A stretch of 64,000 bases of DNA from Epiperipatus broadwayi (taxonomy: Eukaryota; Onychophora; Udeonychophora; Euonychophora; Peripatidae): assembly GCA_028023455.1 (NCBI GenBank), contig JAQFVV010013279.1, forward strand, positions 1-64,000. The letters run 5' to 3'. Positions 8,888 to 21,495 of the stretch are shown here, piece by piece (position 1 is the first letter of the stretch; the number at the start of each line of letters is the position of its first letter). The translations under genes and the position numbers were made by a program. The notes under the pieces were generated by a model, which made no database searches, was not told the DNA's origin, and worked only from the letters and a program-made list of their open reading frames with translations.

Positions 8888-11759
8888 TGTAACGGTAAGA
8901 ATTCGCACATTTCATAAACAAGTTGCACAGTTTCTCCACCACACTCGAAAAGCAGCACCACAAGTGGGTTCAGGGCCTGTCATACCGGATTCGAATATAG
9001 CAGATCGACTGCGCAACCAAATACGATGGAGCCCGAACCCGCCATCACAATAGCAACATCTTTTCAGGCCGCGGTGGTCAGAGAGAGAGAAGAGACTACG
9101 TGAGATTTATAAATAAATTAACAGCTAGCGTTTGGAAAGTCTTAATAGATACGTGTATAACCCAGACAATACGAGACAATGAGATGAATCAGAAAATAAA
9201 CACTAACGTAAAGAATTGATTAAATTAACATGATTTATTAAGTGGCTAAATATGATTTCTGGCACTATTTATTTATTAAATAGTGGCGTCAAATGGTTAA
9301 CTACAATTGATTAAATCATTTTACTCGTTAATCTATAACCTGGGTCAATTATCGCTTACGAATGTGCCTTACTAAACCTTGAATACATGCGAAGCCCAAG
9401 AATAAGAGTACTGGAATTATTTATAATAAAAGATATTAAATAGTTTTACGATAAAGGCTGACTTCAGAATAAATGCAGAGCGGCTCCAATGAGCTTTGCA
9501 GCAGCGACTTGCTTAGTGCGGAAATATATGTGTGAGTATGATATTATCTTAAAGTACTTAAAAAGGGATTCAGTGGTACTTGCAAGGTTTAGGAAACGAT
9601 GGAGGGTGGTAGTCCATTTAAACTACAGGAACTTTGTGATGACAATAAAGAAATAAATCATAAAATCAGACGCATATGTTGCACCCCACATTGGTCTCGG
9701 CCGTAGCCCTAAAGATCGGAGTATGCTAGCATATGGCTGCGAAGAACTGCATCAGCATCCCCAGGTGTGATGCTCTGGTACACACATTGACTGGAAACCG
9801 CAGGAAGAAGTAAAGGGGAAACGGACTTGGCCGTTTAAAGCCCTTTTAAAGAACAAAGTGATCTCAACATCGAATACCCTTGCCAGCAACACTAAAATAT
9901 ATATATAATCGATTCAAAAAAAAGGAGACATAACGAAAGATTGGGCACATAAGCAATTCACTGCATTGATGAAAAGCGTCTACACTCTCCCAAACTCAGA
10001 ATAACAATAGAAATACTTAAAACAACTAATGGGGTTTAACATTAAAAGGACGGTGTGAGTGCGAGACTTTAAGTAAAATGTAATTAACCCACGCACTCCC
10101 ACATCTGCCAATAGTTATTCCCACACCTCGCATACATCCTGGAAGATTATGAATCAAATCTAGGTATTATAAAGAAAATAATATAGTCATCGAACGAGCG
10201 GCTTACTAAATCTCATTTAAGGGAGGGACTCATGAACGTAAAATTACATTCTTTATAAGGAATGGGGAGTATCATTAATTAAGATTTGCTTCGCTCGGTC
10301 GATGCTATGCAAGCCCATAAAATACGCAAATAAAACAATTTAAATTTGATATTAACCCAAGGTTTAGATCGAGCAATAAATTTAAATATACATTTTAAAA
10401 CATACATGATAATAAGTGTGGCGAGAAAAAGGGAGTTTGTTTTGCTATAGCGGGTTTTAGATCACAAGAGCTCTTGGGTTAATTTTATTACCTTTCAGTT
10501 GCTTGGGTGGTTGAAGCTGGAGCACATTTCAGGAGTGGATAAGATTTAGCAGCATGTTAATTCAGTCTCTGTTTGCAGCAGCATAGGCGGTTCCTTAAGG
10601 CATATTGGTGATGCGTCAGATGGTACATCGGCAGCGGCCAGCTATTTCCGAAAGGAAAATAGCCACGGTGCCGACTCTACTCAGTCATATTGGCGGTTCT
10701 ATGATAGGTCAGCATTTTGTACATTTTCTTGAAAGCGGATTATTTAAGTCACGGATGGTCGGTCAGCAAAACATCAGGATCAGCATTCCGAAAATAATAG
10801 TTCAGACCGTCCGAATTCTCAGAATAAAAAAATTATAACCTCAGAAAATAAAATCAAAACGCAAAAATCAAACAGCAGAAAAACAGCATCAGAATCAGAA
10901 TCAGCTTTTGTTTCCTCCCTCTCCTCAAAACAAAAGAAAAACATTCAATATATACTGTTTATCTTATAAAAGAACCTGCCTTGGGGCATGACAAACCTTT
11001 AACCTTTTGCATTCTTATCAATTAGTTATTTCTTATCTGAACATCAGAAGGAATCCATTTTAAGGTTTTTTTCTTTTAGTTTACAATTATAAATTCCAGT
11101 AAATGCTCAGATTGAAAGAAGATTAAAACATTTATTTCATTCTGTTGAAGACTTTTGCTAATTGGAAATTCCTAAGTAGACATACGAAGTGTGAATTTAT
11201 AATCCAAAATGTTTTACTTTAAATCTATTATATTCTCAACCTAGCCTTATTTTATATTTATATAATCTTCAATGGCGGGAACTTTATAATTTTAGAAAAA
11301 TATTAAATTATTTCACATTTAGATTGTAATTGCATGAATCCGTTTATAAACTACTTTTAATAATTATTATTTTACCTACAATAGAAAATAAATATTGCAA
11401 CACAATATTTTTAAAATAAATGAACTCAACAACCACAATCCAATAATATAATTCCAATGATTGATATTAATATTTAACAGTTATCATCGTAGTCTGTGTA
11501 TAGTTTTACCTATATAACCTTTTAAATGAATATGTAAACATGCACCTACTCGACATTTATATATCAATAAAAATAAAGGGTTGAAAATTGGACTCCACGA
11601 GTAATAATGCCTACGTGGTTTATTTTAGGCGGGATTTTAGTATATAAATGGCCGTACAGACACACTACAAATGATTTGGGATTCGAATTTAGGTATAAGG
11701 GTAGGTGAAATGTAAGAGAAAGGTGAAACGAAGACTTGCAGAGCAATCTTCCTGTTTCA
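8888..11759 (-). repeat. 5' LTR of the Ty3/gypsy element
   Basis: Full-length LTR of about 2872 bp. Its right edge (11759) is where similarity to 1-2850 ends. I set the left edge at 8888 because the minus-strand sequence there ends in GTTACA, a near-perfect inverse of the LTR start TGAAAC. The alternative is 8866, directly against the primer binding site, but that lacks a terminal CA. Differences from the other LTR include a 6-bp tata-type insertion near 11255 and scattered single-base changes, mostly transitions. As the 5' LTR it should carry the element's promoter; I could not assign a TATA box with confidence. Confidence 0.9.
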
Positions 11760-13422
11760 ATGTACACCAGTGATGCTATCTTGTTATATTTATTGTACCA
11801 CAGAGGTATAATTTATTTGCATATAGCTCATTTGCTAGCTATAGACTTGAAAATAATGTGATGCAAGATGTGGCAAAACTACAGACTCCACAGCATGAGT
11901 ATCAAGGCATAGGCAAGAATCAGAATTTGATTCTTTGCCTGCATACAATTCCATGTGGTATATGCATAACCATTGTGGCTATTACTACACAAACATCATT
12001 TGAAATCTCTTATTGGTTTTAAGTGTTTACATTTTCACATGGTACTATGCCCAGTAAATTTTGTGATTGCTTTATCAACTACAATCTACAACCTTTTTGT
12101 ACATTTGATTATCAGTTTTTAAAATTTAGATTTCACTGCTCTATATATGTAAATTATTACTTGTTATACAAACACAATGCAAGAACAAACACAAACACCC
12201 TCATACAAATATAAACATACTAATAAATTATTAAACCATTTGAGAATCATTATGTTTGTAAAATAAGGTTACCTCAAACTTGGATTAGAGACCCAAAATT
12301 ACACTGTACAAACACCACTTTTGTTATATTTGAATACAAATTTATATACTGTATAATAAAGAGCATACATGATATAATATTATATAATTTATATACTACA
12401 CACACACACACACAACAATTCAAATGCAAATTAATAAATTATAGCATTTATCAAATAATTTAAAAAAATCTAAACATCATTCAAAAAATTAAAAAATTAA
12501 AATTGTATACTTACAATATTCTGTGATTATGTTTACATCCTATTGTAGGCCTTGAATGTGAATATCAGTGTATTTTTAATCCACTTGAGTTAGATAATGA
12601 GGCTGATAAAAAATTTCTGCCTTTATCATCCTCATGAAACTAGTCAATTGACCAGAAAATAAAAAAATTAAATACACTTATCAATAAAAATGTTGACAAA
12701 AAAATTCAAATTTTATCCGATTTTATATTGTGATACATAATTGTAAAGATGAAATCAAGCAGCAATGAATTCTGGGATTTCTGCTGATGTCATGCCTATA
12801 GTTTTTACACAATTTAAAAAAGAAAGCAAAATTTCAACCAATCAACTGTGATGCACAAATGGCAAGCTACAAAAAATCAACCAGTTATAACTGGTTTATA
12901 TTTATATTTTAATATATGGTTTTTCAATTTATAAGTAATGAAACAAATAAAACACACTTCTAAAATGTTATATAAAATTAAGACTGCATTTTAATAAAAA
13001 TATTTAAATTTCTATTTTGAAAATTACTTACTTTTTTTTTTGGTTAATCTATTTATAAAGAATATACTAACATACACATTCCACTTTAAGGAAATACATA
13101 AACATAACAACTATATAATAATAAAAAATATATGACCTAGTAAATTTCTCCAAGGACTTTTGATAATTCCGTGTATGGATTATTTATATAAAACACATTT
13201 AATATATATATTAAGTAAAATTTACAGTTCACAAATCCTAATGTTTCTTACTATTCTTAATGCAAAATGAAAAACTATTAAATTTAATAAAAATATCTAA
13301 TTCATGTATATTTGTAAATATATATATATCAGTTGTATTTAAATTGGTTGTCTTTCATTTATAACTGTAGCAGTATTAAAAATAAATTAAGAGACTTAGT
13401 TTTTTTAACATACATAAAGCCA
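11760..13422. other. AT-rich noncoding DNA flanking the LTR element
   Basis: No gene or recognisable element. Contains a short CA microsatellite (about 12401-12413) and many A/T runs. The base after the LTR (11760) starts the target-site copy, but its partner is outside the window. Confidence 0.6.
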
Positions 13423-13506
13423 TTTAATCATTAAAAACCAGTCAACACTTAGATAATCCCAATATTAATAATAATCAACAATTTCCATCTGTTGTCAAGG
13501 CAACAT
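13423..13506 (-). repeat. Family C repeat, copy 1
   Basis: An 80-bp segment that is the reverse complement, with scattered changes, of 20803-20880. Shared landmarks are the inverse of GGGATTGTCTAAGCATTGACTGG and the inverse of TTGCCTTGACAACAG. A partial third copy lies at 20478-20520. It looks like the terminal repeat of an unidentified DNA element. Coding capacity between the copies was not found. Confidence 0.6.
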
Positions 13507-14193
13507 CCTTTTAACAATAAAAATGAAATAAAGGTATTTAGCATTGATATTGATTATACAAATAGATATTTCCTTTCTGATTATCCATGCATTGTCTTTT
13601 GCAGCACTTCACAGTTAGAGAAGTTAGAAATTTTAACAAAATGTATCGTCAAGTTATTTTTTCAGTCATTGATTTATATATTATTACTTGTTTTTTTTCT
13701 TTTAGGTTAACAAATTTTATTCAAATCTCATAATTATTTCTAATTTATTGATTACATTATACTGTGATATTTCTATTTTTATAGTAAATATTCAGCTAGT
13801 CAAAGTATAAATAGACATTTATATATCTTAATAATTTATTACATTATTTTCATAATTTTCATATTGAAACTTTATTGATCAAAAGTTAAATTAAAGTCTC
13901 AGAAAACATTTATTGGTTATTTAAATTAATAAATAGGTAGCAATGTATTTTACATTTTAGAATTTATATTCTTTACTATTATTTTGTCTATGTTTTATGC
14001 TGTTATAATTAGGTATTAAATTAGAGTATTATGAAATTATTAATTAAAAGATAGTTATATTATATTGTTATAAAATTAGTATTGTCAGAATGTGATAGGC
14101 TATTTGGTAACACAAATTATAATTAATGTATAAGTATTTATTTAGTAAAAGTTTATTCATTTTAAATCTGTTGTAGATTTCTTTATACAGGAG
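13507..14193. other. AT-rich noncoding DNA, nothing recognised
   Basis: I see no gene, RNA or repeat beyond simple A/T richness. Confidence 0.5.
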
Positions 14194-14255
14194 TTTAGTA
14201 TTAGTCCTGCAATGTAGGAGAAATAGGACACCTTTTCATATCCACAATAAATATA
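14194..14255 (+). repeat. Family D half-element
   Basis: Matches the left arm of the inverted-repeat element at 15512-15798 (shared TAGTATTAGTCCTGCAA and CCTTTTCATATCCA), but no matching right arm is nearby. It is probably a truncated or decayed copy. Confidence 0.55.
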
Positions 14256-15511
14256 TAATTTTGTGATCATGTCAAATTGAAATGAAATAAACCCTGTGAT
14301 GTTATCCAATCTCGTGTGAAAACATGATGTTTTTTTTATCAAGGTTTCTTTTTTTGTAATATTTTGGCATTTTCAGTTTTTGCATTTTTATTTCAATTGA
14401 TTTTATTTGTGAAGAGTAAAAAATGATGTGAGCCTTTTTTTCCAGAAGAAAGAATCAAGCTAGATGAATTCTCCCTGAGCAGTGGATGTTTGGCAGTTTA
14501 TGTAGGGAAACCAGTGAATGTTTTATCATCAAAATCTAAGACAGGACAGTGGTGACTCTAATGGAAGCTATCAAATATATATGTTGAACAGAGTTCCACT
14601 ATATATTCAGACTGCTAGAAGGTGTACAAAACTAATGAATTGACAAATGCCAGTTACAAGCATTTTTGCATGAAACACATATAACTTTGTAAATCCAGAA
14701 ACTGGGGTTCCCATACAAAACATTGAAAGACTGTTGGAATTCCACAAAATGGTGAAATAAGCAGCAGTAAGTGACATCAAGGCAACACCTCGATTTATAC
14801 CTGGAAGAATTTATGTGGCATAGATTATACAAACATGACGATGCATTCATTTCCATACTCAATGACATAAAATAATTTTTTCCACCAGGATGAAAAGTTA
14901 ATAGAAGTTTTATAATTTATATTTCTTTATTTTTTGTGTATATTTTTTGGGTTTTTATATTATCTTATTTTAAAAAAATACATTTATAAGCACTTATGTG
15001 GAAAATCCCAGCATACTATGCAATCACATGGCACATTTTTAGAGAGAAAATTTTCAGTAGAGATCTCCACTTTGTGTGGTAAATGCCAAATTGCTTGTTT
15101 TAATGGGACAATTCCTGTTATATATTGGACAGTAAATATCATATGTGTATATTTTATGTATTTTTGTAAATAATATTTAAAAAACATAATAATTTAGTGT
15201 TTGTTTTGTGCATGTTTAAAGTAACATTTGGAAGTCACATAATGGCCATATTTTACATATTTTTGAGACCAGAGAAAATGTACTTTTTAATATAGCAAAT
15301 CAATTTGTTTTTCATGTAAAATGCTGTTTTAATATTGATTTATATATTGTTATAAATTTTAAAGATTTAAGTGTGAAAGTCATATATTATACTTTTAGTG
15401 TGAAAGTTGTATATATTTGTGTATGGCAAATCAAAAATTTTTTTGAATGGTCTTTTTTAATATCCATTTCTTGCTCAAAATCATACATATCTTTCTTATT
15501 TTTTATACTTT
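14256..15511. other. AT-rich noncoding DNA, nothing recognised
   Basis: Open frames of 60-79 codons occur on both strands (for example 14632-14868 and 14934-15173) but have no domain, repeat or composition signal of a gene. Confidence 0.5.
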
Positions 15512-15798
15512 TAGTTGAGTATTAGTTCTGCAACATGGAGCATGTATTAGATCTGCTGTGCCTTTTCACATTCATATCAACTTGCTGATAACTTTGTAAA
15601 TTTTGTGAAAATATCATGTATAACATCTGTGTACATGTTACTTTTTTGCAAAATTTGTGAAAAATATCATGTACAAGATCTGTGTGCACGTTATTTTGGG
15701 CAAATCACAAGATTACAAAGTTATTAGCAAATTGATATGAATGTGAAAAGGCACAGCAGGTTTAATACATGCTTTGTGTTGCAGGACTAATACTAAAG
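15512..15798. mobile_element. Family D inverted-repeat (MITE-like) element
   Basis: Arms at about 15512-15600 and 15712-15798 are reverse complements with few mismatches. The left arm reads GTATTAGTTCTGCAACATGG and the right arm ends with the inverse. Between them is an internal near-duplication of a TTTTGTGAAAATATCATGTA unit. It is non-coding and about 287 bp, the size of a MITE. Clear target-site copies were not found, so the transposase superfamily is unassigned. Confidence 0.75.
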
Positions 15799-18125
15799 TA
15801 CCCTTTATACTAATAGTTAGTGATTTATTCACTTATACCATTATAGATTTTAACATCCAGATGTGATGAACCATTAAGTAAATTAATTACATTATTCATT
15901 TATTTATACAGGTATAAATTTTGGTTTGCGCAATTCATGGAGCCTGCCAATAATTTAAACCACATTCATTTTATACTGGTACAATATATAAATAAACCAC
16001 AATTTAAACATTTATTGTTTTGTTTTGAAATTAAGATTTGATATTTGTAAATATCTGAAAATCAAAATTTAATCATTTATTTGTGATATTAGAAAATATG
16101 TTAGACCTTTAGTACTTTTCTTATTGCTATAATTAATTAATTCACTTACTAATCATTATTTTAACTATTATAGAGAATTTATATAATTCTAAAGTATTTT
16201 ATTCATCTTTATTTTTGCATACATATGTATAGCAGAGTGTGTTTATATCCAGAAAATTAGCACTTATCAATATCAGGATTTAGTAATGTATGTGTGTATG
16301 TGCATGTTCATTTTATATTATACTTTTTAGAATTATGTAGATGGTAACTGTGGTTAAGAATTATAAATCACTTCTGTAGTATTGTTAAGAGTCATTTTAA
16401 AATCCTCAAGCTTTCTTTATATGATAAATGCTTGTCTTATTTATGGCCAGTGCATTGCAAGATACCAAATAACTTTAATCTGAACTGATTCTCAGAAGTT
16501 AGATAATATTTATTTAGCAATGATATTGACATTTATAAAATAATGTTTGCATTAATAATGATTTGTATTTATCTTACAATCATTCCATATTTAACATTCG
16601 ATTGCAATGCATGTACATGTATAGAAAAAAAGGACATAAAAAACTGCTAAGAAAATTAATTTTTTTTTGCAATATCATTGTTTAAATTTTACATATAATT
16701 TGAATTTTTTTAGTTATCTGATTACCAGAATAATATCTGAGTAAATTTTTAAATATATATTTTTAGATCTTTTTTTCTAAATTACTTTCTTAACTTTGAA
16801 TCCCAAATCCTCATTTACAAAGACAGCTATCAATTACCAACATAAAAATGGAGATTAAGCTGCACTACTATTTGGAAAACATTTGTTACTCAATTTTACA
16901 ATAAATGATTCTAGATAGAGAAATAAGAATGCTTGTAGTAAATTAAAAGAATAAATTTGTGTTTTGATATAAATGATGAAATGAATAAACAAGGTATCAG
17001 AATCTTTTGGCAATTTCTTAGGAAGTATTAGTCATGTGGAGGGGTGCTTTCATTTGATGAGTAATAGTTGAACCATTAAAGATCACATGATTACCATTTC
17101 CTATGCTTACAAAAGCTATTAAAACATTATGTGATGTGGTGCACTATGATTTCTCCTTTATCAGAGTCAAAAATCTCTCAGCCACTATGCCCAGAGAAAC
17201 TTGTTATCCACCTTACCATCCCTTTACATTCCCCACCCTAACTTTTTCCCATATTCTTCTCTATCCTGCTCCATTTCATTTCCACATCATCATCTTTGTT
17301 TACTCTATGGCCTTTATATCTAGATCTCTTTTATATTTTTCCAAACCCAGCATAAAAACTAAAAACCCACTTTCTGTATAATCACTTTGTTTATATTTAT
17401 CCTCCCACAACTTTATCGTTTCTACCTTTTCTACCTGTAAGCATTTACATTCAATTAACAAATAACAAATTCTCCATACAATAGTGCCACTGTTTTAATG
17501 AACAATAATTATAAAATTACTATTCTGGATAGATATAAGCACAAGTACCCATATTTTATGCATGCATCATTTAGTAATCTGAACACTGGGATATTCTAGA
17601 AATGACTGGCCAGCATCTCAAACAATGATATCTGTCAAAAGCAGAATGTACTATGTATAGAATAAAATCCTTTTGGATATATTTAAGGATTCATGTGAAT
17701 CCTAAAATAATTGGTGTCTATAAAAAATGGTTATAAATTACTGAACAAGATGAGTGGACATTTAATTAATTTTTATATTTTTAGTTGCCCATGTTTTTCT
17801 ATGTAATCCAGTGAATCCCCTAGCTTGTTTTTCTACTGTGCATAGCAACAACTATATATTTATCTTCTTGTGAATTATTTATTTAGGCATAAGAAATCAG
17901 TGAGTATCAAATAATAATGATGCTAGACCATAACAAAGAGGGTGCCTATTTGTACCACATGATATCCATTAATTACTCATTCTTACAACACAGAATCATA
18001 AAAAGATTGATGTAAAGAAATTGGTTGCTATTAACCTTTTTTTGCAGTATCTTTACAATCTTTTTTAGGACAATTATATATTTTTTCCATTCCTATACAT
18101 TATGTAAGCATTGCTTTGCAAGGTT
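15799..18125. other. AT-rich noncoding DNA with one diverged family A head
   Basis: No gene. At about 17080-17130 there is a sequence resembling the head of family A (GATCACATGATTACCATTTC followed by CTATGCTTAC), without the rest of the element. At 17150-17420 the plus strand is strongly pyrimidine-rich and lower in A, with no further structure seen. Confidence 0.5.
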
Positions 18126-18378
18126 TGGCATAGTTTGTTCAGCATCTGAGTTTGGATTAAGAGATCCCAGGATTGATTCTGGCTCTCACATGTTTGGTGC
18201 TCAAATTTCTTATGAACTTCAGAGCAATAAAGCCATTAGAGTTTCTTTACCCTTCACTGTTTGCCATAGTTGATAGAGCATCTGATATGGGATCGAGAGG
18301 TCCTAGGATCAGTTCTGGCAATCAAACTTCTTAAGAACTTCCAAGGAATGAAGTTATTAGAATTTTTTTTATGTAGAC
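18126..18378 (+). mobile_element. Tandem pair of tRNA-derived SINE units
   Basis: Two copies of a roughly 130-bp unit (18126-18256 and 18261-18378). Each has a tRNA-like head: unit 2 reads CCATAGTTGATAGAGCATCT (box A-like), then GGATCGAGAGGTCCTAGGAT and CAGTTCTGGC (box B-like). Each head is followed by a shared tail with AACTTC and ATTAGA(G/A)TTT. The arrangement mimics a tRNA cloverleaf with changed stems, so these are SINE relics and not working tRNA genes. Confidence 0.7.
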
Positions 18379-18565
18379 ATTGATTTTGTTAGATTTTTTA
18401 ATAAAGCAAATTATACAATCATCACCATTTTTAAACACTATATAAAATTATAAATGTTATCATAATTCAAAATAGCTATCCTATAAGCAAACAATAAAGA
18501 CTAATAAAGTACCAATATTTAAAAGCAAAAGTATCTAAACACATTTGCAACAGTGATATATATAA

Positions 18566-19032
18566 ATAGGCAAAATAAGAGTCATAGATCACATGACCCT
18601 ATTCTCTTAAGCTTTTAAGTTATAAACAATGAAGATTGCCAATTCCTCAACAAGCTTTGTGATAAATGCTTATCCAGAGAAAGCATTTAAAATATCTCTG
18701 TCAGGAACCCTCCCCAAACCCCTGACTATGGTTTTGTGCTTTGGCACTCCTCAGAGAGGTGTCAGGGTAGGTTCAGACACTAGATTTAAAAATACCAACC
18801 CGAAGCCAGCATTTAATTAAAAGTTATCTATTGAGTGGAAAATCTGAAATTTTCAGACACCCACATGTCTTCAAACCCAGCTATCCAACTCAAATAGTTA
18901 TATGAGGAGTGCCAAAGCATGAAACCATGGTCAGGGGTTTGGGGAGGGTTCCTGACAGAGATATTTTAAATGCTTTCTCTAGCTAAGCATTTATCACAAA
19001 GCTTGTTGAGGAATTGGCAATCCTCATTGTTT
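18566..19032 (+). mobile_element. Family B palindromic element with 14-bp target-site duplication
   Basis: Flanked by identical 14-mers AGTGATATATATAA at 18552-18565 and 19033-19046. The element starts with a 60-bp head (GATCACATGACCCTATTCTC, then TTAAGCTTTTAAGTTATAA). A left arm of about 135 bp follows (GATTGCCAATTCCTCAACAA onwards), then a central loop (about 18765-18900), then the reverse complement of the left arm, ending AATCCTCATTGTTT. It is non-coding, with no poly(A). Arms of this length would fold into a strong hairpin if transcribed. The long target-site copies point to LINE-type (target-primed) insertion. Another copy is at 28769-29181. Confidence 0.85.
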
Positions 19033-19046
19033 AGTGATATATATAA

Positions 19047-20189
19047 TTCAAACTATTATATACATATATATATATATATATATATTATGGACAAAAACAA
19101 CGCACTACATATAATAGAAGTATTACAAATCAAATTAGTTTGCATGATTAAATCAATGTTAATTAGATTTATTTCTAAAACTCAAATTATGCATTTATAT
19201 CAGAAAACATTATAATATTTTTGAATCATTCAAAATCTTACTTTAGTCCAAAAAGTCTCACTCTTACACAAAAATTTCAAAACTCCATCAAAGCATCATG
19301 TTAATATTAGAACCATATCAATATCAACATAAATACCTTGTGTTTCACTTAAAGTAAATATAATTAGATTTATACTGCTGTAGTTTTCTTATAGTCTGAA
19401 TCAATTTAATTCATTGGAAAAATAGTCAATATTAAAGAATGTTGAAGATTAAAAATGATGAACAGTAAGGAATTGGATGGATTCTAGCATCACAATAATT
19501 AAAATGTTTGTTAATAGAATCTGTTCATGGCTTTCATAACAAGTTCCTATTAATTTGATAGCACATAATAATAGTGATAATAATAATAAAATAATACCAA
19601 CAACAACAATAATGATGATGATAGTGGTTGTGATGATTATGATTGTAATAATAATTATTATCAATGCATATGGCAAAATACAGCAATTTCTATCAACTTT
19701 TAGAGTTAGATTAATGTGGGGGAAAAGAAAAATTTAACAAAGATTAATTTAAACAAAAATTAAATAAAAAGAAATCACAATCTTCAGGAATAGAACTCTT
19801 TACTTTTTTAAATGCTTTTATTAAAGCTGAAAAATCAGTTTGTTTGTTAACTTTTGATCTTTTTCAAGTTAAAATGAAATTTTAAAATTGGGGTTTAATA
19901 TATTTAAATTCAATTGCTTGAAAATTGATATATAACCAAGTTATACCAGCCTAATCAATTTGAAACATGTATCTTCTCAGGAGCTAGTTTGATAGATATG
20001 CAATAGAGGGCAGGGAAAATATGAAAAATATTCAATAACTTCACATATCACAGTTAACAATTAATTACTCTTAATAAGTTTCATTTGTTTTATATAATAA
20101 TCATGAGAGGGCAATATATATTTTTCTTTCAATTTAATAATATTTTTTAAACCATTTTAAACTCAATGTATATACCATATTTGAATATA
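19047..20189. other. AT-rich noncoding DNA with microsatellites
   Basis: Contains a TA run (about 19066-19085) and a compound AAT/CAA/ATG simple-repeat tract (about 19564-19665). The tract opens repeat-encoded frames on both strands that are not genes. Otherwise nothing is recognised. Confidence 0.6.
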
Positions 20190-20464
20190 CACATAATTAT
20201 ATATGTATAATAAATCAGTAACTAAGTTTTCTATTTAAAATTGTTTGATAGTTGCTACTTTTATTTTTAAACAATTGTTTTTAAAAAATAGGTAAACTGG
20301 AAAATTTGCATTATTTAAAATGATTGTGAAAAGTTAAAAAAGATCTCAAATTTTTTTCTTTAGTATTTTTTTTTAAAACAACTGTTTTAAAATAGAAATA
20401 AATCTATCAAACAATTTTAAATAGAAAACTTAGTTACTGATTTATTATACATGTATAATTATGT
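20190..20464. mobile_element. MITE-like inverted-repeat element
   Basis: Arms of about 60 bp (20190-20250 and 20403-20464) are nearly perfect inverses, sharing AAATCAGTAACTAAGTTTTC and TTTAAAATTGTTTGATAG. The interior is A/T-rich, with a second small inverted pair around AAACAATTGTTTTTAAAA. Non-coding; 275 bp. No target-site copy is certain. Confidence 0.7.
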
Positions 20465-20477
20465 ACACATACTAAAT

Positions 20478-20545
20478 ATAATATATTGGGATTATCTAAG
20501 TGTTGATTGGTTTTTAATACTTATAAAACCATTTAGTCTTGAGCA
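20478..20545 (+). repeat. Family C repeat, partial copy
   Basis: Contains ATTGGGATTATCTAAGTGTTGATTGG and TTTTTAATAC in the same orientation as 20803-20880. Its flank (TTATAAAACCATTTAGTC) also resembles the sequence beside copy 1 at 13423. Confidence 0.55.
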
Positions 20546-20802
20546 TTATTACACTTATTATTTAAGTAATACTTTGGGTGCAATTTGAAAATTATAATTG
20601 CAATTTATAATGTTATAATTGACTATTTATTAGTCTGCATTCAGAATAGATTATATTTACCTGTTTAGAGAAGTTTATTTAAACTTTTTTGTATCAATAA
20701 TTTCCAATTTCTGTGGTCAAGTTGCAATCTTTAGTATCTATATAAATATATTGGACCATTAATTAAAATGAAGGTGGTGTTCCACCTTTAGTTATAAGAA
20801 AA

Positions 20803-20880
20803 TTGCCTTGACAACAGTTTTAGATTGTTGATTGTTATCAATATTGGGATTGTCTAAGCATTGACTGGTTCCTAATAGTT
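20803..20880 (+). repeat. Family C repeat, copy 2
   Basis: Inverse of 13423-13506. Just upstream (20771-20788) sits a small perfect hairpin, AAGGTGGTGTTCCACCTT. Confidence 0.6.
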
Positions 20881-20904
20881 AAATATAATATATGCATTAA
20901 GAGT

Positions 20905-21385
20905 TATATGTAGAGCTCACAAATAAGCTCTTAAGCTTTGCAGAATATCCCCAACCCCAGATCAGTTTCTGCTACTGGATTCCTCAGTGAGGTGCTAGGA
21001 TATTTAAGCATTAGATTAAAAATACCAGGACAAGCCCAGCACTTTATCTAATGAATAACTATTAATTAGAAAATCTAAAATTTTCAGACATCCATATGTC
21101 TTCCAATCCAGCTATCTAATGTAAATAGCCATATGGGATTGAAAAAAGTTCAGATATACCATATATTAATAACTTTAGCAATATAAAATCACCAAAGCTT
21201 TAATAGCAAAAAATAAAATTACAAAGAAATCAAGTCATATGTCACATGACCTAATTTAACAAGCTTGTATTACAAATGTTATATATAGAGCTCGTAAATA
21301 AGCTTTTAACAAGCTTTGCTGTATATCCCCAACCCCAGAATGGTTTCTGCTACTGGTTTCCTTAGTGAAGTTCTAGGATATATAT
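20905..21385 (+). mobile_element. Family B2: diverged family B element followed by a second partial copy
   Basis: 20905-21150 aligns with the arm-plus-loop of family B at 18640-18900. Shared landmarks are CCCCAACCCCAGA, TCAGTGAGGTGC, TTTTCAGACATCCATATGTC and CCAGCTATCTAA. A second head (GTCACATGACC, then AACAAGCTTGTA) at about 21236-21275 is followed by a direct repeat of about 105 bp (21275-21385) of 20905-21000. The direct repeat suggests two insertions, or recombination between copies. Non-coding. Confidence 0.65.
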
Positions 21386-21495
21386 ATTAACTTACTGCAG
21401 AAATATCTAATGATTTATATATACTATAAGTGTGATATTAATTTAAAGATAAAATTATATGTTATAAGTGAAGTTTATTTACAATATATACACAT

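Larger units (their letters stand above)
1..11759 (-). mobile_element. Ty3/gypsy LTR retrotransposon, nearly complete, young
   Basis: Two direct repeats (1-2850 and 8888-11759) bracket gag, protease, reverse transcriptase, RNase H and integrase coding sequence, all on the minus strand. Domain order PR-RT-RH-IN, with integrase last, is that of Ty3/gypsy elements (Metaviridae). There is no envelope ORF: only about 400 bp separate the integrase stop from the 3' LTR, so this is an intracellular retrotransposon. By eye the LTRs differ at about 20 positions plus several short indels, under 1 percent, which implies recent insertion. The window starts about 16 bp inside the 3' LTR, so the outer left end and its target-site duplication cannot be seen. 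The coding region changes frame four times, so this copy is probably not autonomous as written, unless the shifts are sequence errors or programmed. Confidence 0.95.

Noticed and set aside
14256-15511. Possible host exons in the slightly less AT-rich stretch near 14450-14870
   Set aside because: No frame with domain or composition support and no convincing splice-site pairing.
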